Shown: positions 59,035-64,000 of the stretch, in pieces
Layout of the letters: every line of letters starts with the position of its first letter
Numbering within the stretch: position 1 is the stretch's first letter
From: Polynucleobacter aenigmaticus
Lineage (GTDB): Bacteria > Pseudomonadota > Gammaproteobacteria > Burkholderiales > Burkholderiaceae
Reading direction: 5' to 3'
Assembly (NCBI RefSeq): GCF_002206635.1
Contig: NZ_NGUO01000004.1
Location: 158,995-222,994 of the forward strand
DNA: 64,000 nucleotides
The notes under the pieces: model-generated
Database searches by the model: none
Told to the model about the DNA's origin: nothing
What the model saw: the letters and a program-made list of their open reading frames with translations, nothing else
Translations under genes and position numbers: made by a program

Positions 59035-60753
59035 ATGTATAAATATGACCATATTGACCAAACCCTTGTAGATCAACGGGTTATCCAATTTCGAGACCAG
59101 GTTGAGCGACGCCTCAATGGGACCTTGGCTGAAGAAGAATTTCGTCCTCTACGCTTACAGAATGGCCTGTATCACCAACGCCATGCTTATATGTTGCGAG
59201 TTGCCATTCCTTATGGCTTATTAAGCGCCAAGCAATTGCGCACCCTCGCCTTCATTGCAGATAAATACGACCGCGGCTACGGTCACTTTACGACCCGTCA
59301 GAATATTCAATTTAACTGGGTAGAGCTAGAACAAACTCCTGATATCTTGGCTGAATTGGCCAAAGTCGAAATGCATGCCATCCAAACATCGGGTAACTGT
59401 ATTCGAAATATTACAAGCGATGCCTTTGCCGGTGTAGCCGGAGATGAATACATCGACCCAAGGCCAATCTGCGAGTTACTGCGTCAATGGTCAACCCTGC
59501 ATCCTGAGTTTGCGCACTTACCCCGTAAATTTAAATTCGCCATCAATGGCGCTAAAGAAGATCGCACTGTCTTACTTTGTCATGATGTCGGTATTGAACT
59601 CAAGAAAAATGCCAATAATGAATTAACTGCAGATATCTACGCTGGTGGCGGTATGGGTCGCACTCCGATCCTCGGATCTTTGATTAAGCAAGATGTACCT
59701 TGGCAAGTGCTACCAAGTTATTTAACCGCACTACTGCGCGTATACAACCGCTTTGGCAGGAGAGACAACCTCTATAAAGCACGCATCAAGATCTTAGTGA
59801 AAGCCTTAGGTCCGGAAGAGTTTGCTCGCCAAGTAGAAGGTGAGTGGACTCACGTTCATAGTGAAACGAAAAACAGTAAAGACAACTTCACACCAGCCGA
59901 GTGGGATCGTGTTGCGAAGCACTTCACCAAGCCTAGCTATAAGACATTACCAGCACTGAGCAATACACAACTGTTGTCTCAATTTGAATCCAAACTAGAC
60001 TCGAATGAGAAGATTGCATTTTCTCGTTGGGTAGATCGCAACGTCAAACCCCATCAAGTATCTGGCTATGCTTCTGCCATCCTATCCCTCAAGCCTCATG
60101 GTACTGCCGCTCCTGGTGATGCCACCAGCGCGCAAATGAATGCTATTGCAGAATTAGCAGATCAATACAGCTTTGGTGAGTTGCGTGTCACCCATGAGCA
60201 GAACTTAGTCTTGGCCGATGTTGAGCAGGCAGAATTACTCAATCTCTGGCGAGCCGCTAAAAATTACAACTTGGTAATACCGAATATTGGCTTGCTGACA
60301 GACCTCATTGCTTGTCCAGGCGGAGATTTTTGCTCACTTGCTAATGCGAAGTCTTTACCGATTGCAAAAGCCATTCAGGAACGCTTTGATGATCTAGATT
60401 ACTTATTTGACTTAGGTGATATCAGTTTAAATATCTCTGGCTGCATCAATTCTTGTGGCCACCATCACGTTGGAAATATTGGCGTTCTCGGTGTGGATAA
60501 AGATGGTGAAGAGTGGTATCAAATTACTTTAGGTGGAGAGCAAGGTAATGATGCCTCCATTGGCAAGGTGATCGGACCTTCTTTCTATGCCAATGAGATC
60601 CCTGATGTCATGACCAGCCTGATCAATACCTATGTTGAGCAAAGAACTACAGACGAGCCATTTATTGATACCTATCGGAGATTGGGTGTAGCGCCCTTTA
60701 AAGAGGCTGCCTATAAAAATAATGGCAAGCACTCCAAAGGAGCAATGGCTTAA
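59035..60753 (+). CDS. cysI: Nitrite/sulfite reductase haemoprotein, CysI-like
   Basis: 572 residues from ATG 59035 (MYKYDHIDQTLVDQRV); GTG 59029 is also open. Two nitrite/sulfite reductase ferredoxin-like half domains and 4Fe-4S/sirohaem domains; the cluster ligands are CPGGDFC and SGCINSCGHHHVGNIG near residues 425-475, with arginines such as FTTRQNIQFNW for sulfite. The length suits CysI of the Burkholderiales type. It would reduce sulfite to sulfide for cysteine synthesis. DUF934 and cobA follow directly; no cysH, cysD or cysN is in the window. Confidence 0.9.
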   Translation: MYKYDHIDQTLVDQRVIQFRDQVERRLNGTLAEEEFRPLRLQNGLYHQRHAYMLRVAIPYGLLSAKQLRTLAFIADKYDRGYGHFTTRQNIQFNWVELEQTPDILAELAKVEMHAIQTSGNCIRNITSDAFAGVAGDEYIDPRPICELLRQWSTLHPEFAHLPRKFKFAINGAKEDRTVLLCHDVGIELKKNANNELTADIYAGGGMGRTPILGSLIKQDVPWQVLPSYLTALLRVYNRFGRRDNLYKARIKILVKALGPEEFARQVEGEWTHVHSETKNSKDNFTPAEWDRVAKHFTKPSYKTLPALSNTQLLSQFESKLDSNEKIAFSRWVDRNVKPHQVSGYASAILSLKPHGTAAPGDATSAQMNAIAELADQYSFGELRVTHEQNLVLADVEQAELLNLWRAAKNYNLVIPNIGLLTDLIACPGGDFCSLANAKSLPIAKAIQERFDDLDYLFDLGDISLNISGCINSCGHHHVGNIGVLGVDKDGEEWYQITLGGEQGNDASIGKVIGPSFYANEIPDVMTSLINTYVEQRTTDEPFIDTYRRLGVAPFKEAAYKNNGKHSKGAMA

Positions 60754-60755
60754 TC

Positions 60756-61304
60756 ATGAACAAGCAGATTATTTCCTTTCCAAAGAACAGTAAGCCCACC
60801 CTCCTCGTCAATGAATGGCAAGTATGGGATGGCGAGCGTGATGAAGGTGGCATTCCTGATTTAGAGCATGGGCTCAATAAGGTCCTGGTGCCATTCCATT
60901 GGTGGATAACGCATCACAAGAACGCCGATGTCATCAGCAGAGCAGGTAAAGGTGAGATTGGCGTTTGGTTTGCTGCTGACGATGACATTCTCAAACATGC
61001 CGACCTCATTGAAGAAGGCAAAAAACTTTGGCCAGTAGTTGGCGCGCACTTTCCTATTTTTAGAGATGGTAGAAGTTTTAGCACTGCCGCCCTACTCAGA
61101 GATCGCTTGCAATGGCAAGGTGAAGTCCGTGCGATTGGGGATGTATTGATAGATCAACTCTTGCAAGGTGCACGGGTAGGCTTTGATGCCTTTGAATTAC
61201 GTCCCGATCAAAACCTTGATATCGGGCTCAAGCAATTTGATCTCTATAGCGTAAGCACTCAAAATAGTTGGCGCGATACTCGCACCACTCAAGAGGCCGT
61301 CTAG
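60756..61304 (+). CDS. DUF934 family protein
   Basis: 182 residues, starting 2 bp after the cysI stop. DILKHADLIEEGKKLWPVVGAHFPIFRDGRSFSTAALLRDRL is the DUF934 core; GEVRAIGDVLIDQLLQGARVGFDAFELR follows. It is always found next to cysI in proteobacteria and probably helps sulfite reductase, but its biochemical role is not established. Confidence 0.88.
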   Translation: MNKQIISFPKNSKPTLLVNEWQVWDGERDEGGIPDLEHGLNKVLVPFHWWITHHKNADVISRAGKGEIGVWFAADDDILKHADLIEEGKKLWPVVGAHFPIFRDGRSFSTAALLRDRLQWQGEVRAIGDVLIDQLLQGARVGFDAFELRPDQNLDIGLKQFDLYSVSTQNSWRDTRTTQEAV

Positions 61305-61326
61305 GTCACAGTCAGCCAAAAATATC

Positions 61327-62157
61327 ATGAGCAATGTAAGCAAACTCGGTAAAGTGTATTTAGTTGGTGCCGGCCCTGGCGCAACTGATCTCATTACTGT
61401 GCGCGGTGCCAATCTATTGGCAAAGGCAGATATCGTTTTTCATGATGCCTTAGTAGATCCAGAGATGCTGGAGCTGTGCCCTCAAGCTATTAAAGAGCCC
61501 GTTGGTAAACGCTGTGGAAAACTATCGTCCGCACAGCACTTTATTAATAAACGGCTGGTTGATGCAGCCCATAAATATCAAGTGATTGTTCGTCTTAAGG
61601 GCGGTGATCCCATGATGTTTGGTCGTGCCGATGAAGAGATTCAAGCGCTAAAAGATTACCGTATTGAGGTTGAAGTGGTACCAGGCATTACAGCGGCTTT
61701 AGCTGGTGCTGCAACCATCCAGCAATCACTCACGCTACGAGGCGTATCGCGCAGCGTTGTATTCATCACTTTGGCACAAGGCCAGGATAATCAGAGCCGA
61801 ACTGAAACTGCTTCAAGTTCATGGCCACCAATTCAAAATCCTAGCGCTGACACCTTGGTTTACTACATGGGTCGCAAAGATGCCGTCAATATTGCTAAGC
61901 AATTGATTGAGCATGCCTCACTTCAAAATGCTGACACCCCAGTTCATATCTTAGAAGCGGTCAGCACTAAAAATGAGCGTCACTGGGCCAGTACCCTAGG
62001 AGAGCTAGCCCAGGGCAAAGCAAAGGATTGGTTTGATAGCAGCTCGCCTGCGCTGATCATGGTTGGGGAAGCATTACGAAATAAGCGCCCTTGCGCCAAA
62101 ATCGACAATAGCCTGCAAGACAGCAAGATCCTCGCCCACGGCAGGTGTAGCGCTTAA
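61327..62157 (+). CDS. cobA: Uroporphyrinogen-III C-methyltransferase
   Basis: 276 residues: GKVYLVGAGPGATDLITVRGANLL, LVDPEMLELCPQA, VRLKGGDPMMFGRADEEI and VVPGITAALAGAATIQQSLTLRGVSRSVVF are the four SUMT motifs. Two SAM-dependent methylations make precorrin-2, the sirohaem precursor needed by CysI. It is the stand-alone methyltransferase without the CysG dehydrogenase/chelatase part; the convergent gene at 62074 supplies a chelatase. The 3' end overlaps that gene by 84 bp. Confidence 0.93.
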   Translation: MSNVSKLGKVYLVGAGPGATDLITVRGANLLAKADIVFHDALVDPEMLELCPQAIKEPVGKRCGKLSSAQHFINKRLVDAAHKYQVIVRLKGGDPMMFGRADEEIQALKDYRIEVEVVPGITAALAGAATIQQSLTLRGVSRSVVFITLAQGQDNQSRTETASSSWPPIQNPSADTLVYYMGRKDAVNIAKQLIEHASLQNADTPVHILEAVSTKNERHWASTLGELAQGKAKDWFDSSSPALIMVGEALRNKRPCAKIDNSLQDSKILAHGRCSA

Positions 62158-62442
62158 GGCAATTGTTGGATATTTTTCCTGACAAGCACTAAGAAGTACT
62201 GGGAAGTCATTGCGCAAATGAGCTCCTTGACCAAAGAAGACTGGCACCACTACCACCTTTGTAGCGCCGGCGGCCACTAGTGAAGCAATCGCTTGCTCTA
62301 GGCTAGGCTCCATCATCTCCAAAAATGCCAACTCCACCGCAGATTCAGAATGTTGAGTCCTCCACAGTGCGGCTAAACGATCAAAGGGTTCACGCCACCG
62401 GATGTCACGGGCGCCATGACCAAATAAAACTATTGCTTGCAT
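62074..62442 (-). CDS. Sirohydrochlorin chelatase, CbiX/SirB small type
   Basis: 122 residues, the short homodimeric CbiX(S) form. MQAIVLFGHGARDIRWREPFDRL includes the conserved metal-binding His of HGARD; VVVVPVFFGQGAHLRNDFPVLL includes the second His. It inserts Fe2+ into sirohydrochlorin (or Co2+ into its cobalamin counterpart). With cobA it could complete sirohaem synthesis except for precorrin-2 dehydrogenase. Opposite strand to cobA with tail-to-tail overlap. Confidence 0.88.
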   Translation of the reverse strand: MQAIVLFGHGARDIRWREPFDRLAALWRTQHSESAVELAFLEMMEPSLEQAIASLVAAGATKVVVVPVFFGQGAHLRNDFPVLLSACQEKYPTIALSATPAVGEDLAVLQAIVDFGARALIS

Positions 62443-62515
62443 ATAAACCTTTTAAACTATGCGTATTAATGACCCTAGCTTACCCTGAATTTAAGCACTT
62501 CACCTACACATCTTC

Positions 62516-63535
62516 ATGACAAATCTTCTTAGCCAAACCTGGTTCATCATCTTGATGGGCATTACCTTAATCGGGGCGGTCCTGTCTGCAGTACACCATG
62601 CTGAGGTGATTGCGCATAAAACTGGTGAGCCTTATGGCACATTGGTTTTATCAATTAGCGTCACCATCATTGAGGTGTCCCTCATCATTGCGATGATGCT
62701 CTCAGGTCATGAAGGCTCAGAATTTATTGCCCGTGATGCCGTCTTTGCAACTGTCATGATTGTCATTAATGGCGTAATTGGCTTATGCATCTTCATGGGG
62801 GGCTTTAAGCGTCATGAAATGTCTTTTCGCAATGAAGGGACCAATTCAGCGCTAGCGGTACTAACTGCATTGGCGACATTCATTCTAGTCATGCCAATGG
62901 TGACCGTGAGCTCCCCGGGCCCTGACTTCACCAAGAGTCAGCTCGCATTTTCGGGGATTGCTTCCTTTGCTTTGTATGGTGCTTTTATTTTTTTCCAAAC
63001 AGTCAGTCATCGCGACTACTACCTTCCAAAAACGGAAGATAAAAAGACGGACAGCGATGTCCATGCGGATGAACCTAGCAATCTAAAAACTGCTATTAGC
63101 GCCTTCCTACTGATCTTATCTCTAGCAGTAGTGGTGGGCTTAGCTGAAGCCCTCAGCCCAGCCATTGAGGCTGGCGTTAATTCTGCTGGCGCACCCAAGA
63201 CAGTGGTTGGTATTGCTATTGCCCTTCTGGTGTTAATGCCTGAAGCTTATGCCGCAGTCCGGGCTGCTCGAGCCAATCGCCTGCAAAGCAGTTTGAACCT
63301 GGCCTTAGGCTCTGCATTAGCCAGTATTGGCCTGACTATTCCGACGGTAGCTGCTATAGCCATCTTCTTTAACTTGCCGCTTAGCTTAGGTATTTCCTCG
63401 CTCAATATGACGCTGATGTATCTCAGTTTCTTTATTGGTGCGCTGACTCTGGCTATTGGAAGAACAACCTTATTACAGGGTGTAGTCCACTTAATTATCT
63501 TCTTTGAATATTTATTCTTAAGTCTGGTGCCGTAG
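62516..63535 (+). CDS. Ca2+(Na+)/H+ antiporter, ChaA-like
   Basis: 339 residues with eleven helices in two CaCA halves: GTLVLSISVTIIEVSLIIAMMLSG (acid motif of the first alpha repeat) and GIAIALLVLMPEAYAAVRAARANRLQSSLNLALGSALASIGLTIP (second). The loop between them is hydrophilic (PKTEDKKTDSDVHADEPSN). It exports Ca2+, Na+ or K+ against protons. The IS30 element lies 5 to 15 bp behind the stop. Confidence 0.88.
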   Translation: MTNLLSQTWFIILMGITLIGAVLSAVHHAEVIAHKTGEPYGTLVLSISVTIIEVSLIIAMMLSGHEGSEFIARDAVFATVMIVINGVIGLCIFMGGFKRHEMSFRNEGTNSALAVLTALATFILVMPMVTVSSPGPDFTKSQLAFSGIASFALYGAFIFFQTVSHRDYYLPKTEDKKTDSDVHADEPSNLKTAISAFLLILSLAVVVGLAEALSPAIEAGVNSAGAPKTVVGIAIALLVLMPEAYAAVRAARANRLQSSLNLALGSALASIGLTIPTVAAIAIFFNLPLSLGISSLNMTLMYLSFFIGALTLAIGRTTLLQGVVHLIIFFEYLFLSLVP

Positions 63536-63549
63536 AAAATAAGGCGGAT

Positions 63550-64000
63550 TCAAACACGAAGTGCAACACGGTTTAAAGATTGCATAAAGACTTCACTTGG
63601 TGTTTTAAATCCCAAGCGCTTTCTGGGTCGGTTGTTTAATTGATCTTGGATCATTCTAAGCTCCTCATCCGTTACGGTTGATAACTGTCTTTTCTTGGGG
63701 ATGTATTGCCTTAGCAGTCCATTGAAGTTTTCATTCGATCCCCTTTGCCAGCTAGCAAAAGGATCGGCAAAGTATGTGGTGCTATTTAATGCAGCATCAA
63801 TTTTGCTGTGTCCTGCAAATTCCTTCCCGTTGTCAAAAGTAATAGTTTTGACCAGTGGGGCTAAGGGACTCAGTTTGTTAATGATGGCGCTACCTACTGA
63901 ATCAGCAGTTTTATTGATGACTTTGGCGATGAGGGCATAACCACTCTTACGTTCTACTAAGGTCACTACGGCTTGCTTGTGATGGGCTCCAATGATGGTA
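63550..64000 (-). CDS. IS30-family transposase, C-terminal part, cut by window edge
   Basis: At least 150 residues of the DDE domain: VVTLVERKSGYALIAKV, the second Asp in TFDNGKEFAGH, and the Glu in FASWQRGSNENFNGLLRQYIPK, then NNRPRKRLGFKTPSEVF. The order and wording are those of IS30 transposases, with no frame break in the visible part. The end of the insertion sequence probably lies around 63536-63550, immediately behind chaA; the other end is outside the window. Confidence 0.92.
   Translation of the reverse strand, partial: TIIGAHHKQAVVTLVERKSGYALIAKVINKTADSVGSAIINKLSPLAPLVKTITFDNGKEFAGHSKIDAALNSTTYFADPFASWQRGSNENFNGLLRQYIPKKRQLSTVTDEELRMIQDQLNNRPRKRLGFKTPSEVFMQSLNRVALRV

Overview
The window looks like chromosome from a freshwater betaproteobacterium of the Burkholderiaceae, most like Polynucleobacter. 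This is inferred from gene content: a phasin, a fused LivM-LivG, DUF6352, a CysI-DUF934 pair, monomeric NADP-isocitrate dehydrogenase, moderate GC and short intergenic gaps. No rRNA gene or marker that would fix the species is present. Most of the sequence is ordinary, densely packed housekeeping and transport DNA; the accessory material lies at the left end (1-2.8 kb), near 57.8-58.9 kb and at the right end (63.5 kb onward).

Left end. Positions 1-888 are AT-rich and end in a 3' fragment of a tRNA-Lys(TTT) gene. A second 37-bp copy of the same tRNA 3' end lies at 2766-2802. This is the layout left by tandem integration at a tRNA-Lys gene whose intact copy would lie left of the window. Between the two copies are a MarR regulator, a tautomerase-family gene that shares a 15-bp operator-like repeat with it, and a VbhA-like/Fic antitoxin-toxin pair whose fic gene carries an in-frame TGA before the catalytic motif.

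3-16 kb: a universal stress protein, a glutathione S-transferase, ahpC-ahpF peroxide defence with an unusual intercistronic hairpin, a large FAD/Fe-S oxidoreductase, and an operon TolC-adaptor-RND pump-PII-like protein for heavy-metal efflux, the last gene translationally coupled to the pump. 16-27 kb: a TerC-UspA fusion, a NhaR-like LysR regulator followed by an SbtA-type bicarbonate transporter and a zinc-ribbon protein, a phasin, a periplasmic PPIase, and RNA/pterin enzymes. 27-39 kb: a lipocalin/MsrPQ methionine sulfoxide repair operon, an orphan CbiM-like permease, isocitrate dehydrogenase, an FKBP, a lytic transglycosylase and a secreted nuclease.

40-43 kb holds the most interesting host operon: two Fur-box-like sites, then an outer-membrane-type protein, a 59-residue protein, a periplasmic FMN-binding protein, ApbE (the flavinyl transferase) and a small membrane protein with histidines in its helices. 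The layout suggests an iron-regulated periplasmic flavin electron-transfer chain, perhaps an iron reductase. It is followed by a sulfide/persulfide module (BigR-type regulator, persulfide dioxygenase, TSUP exporter) and a branched-chain amino acid ABC transporter.

50-63.5 kb contains a DMT exporter and GMC oxidoreductase, DarP, a nucleotidyltransferase, an acyltransferase, HdeD and small membrane proteins. Next comes a 921-bp transposon-like unit (57993-58913): TGTGTG...CACACA ends, arrays of a 14-bp repeat at both ends, a GAAT target duplication, and a RelB/RelE pair as its only genes. It directly abuts the right end of a second, degraded copy. Then follow cysI-DUF934-cobA with a convergent, overlapping sirohydrochlorin chelatase gene (no cysH is visible), a ChaA antiporter, and an IS30-family transposase cut by the window edge.
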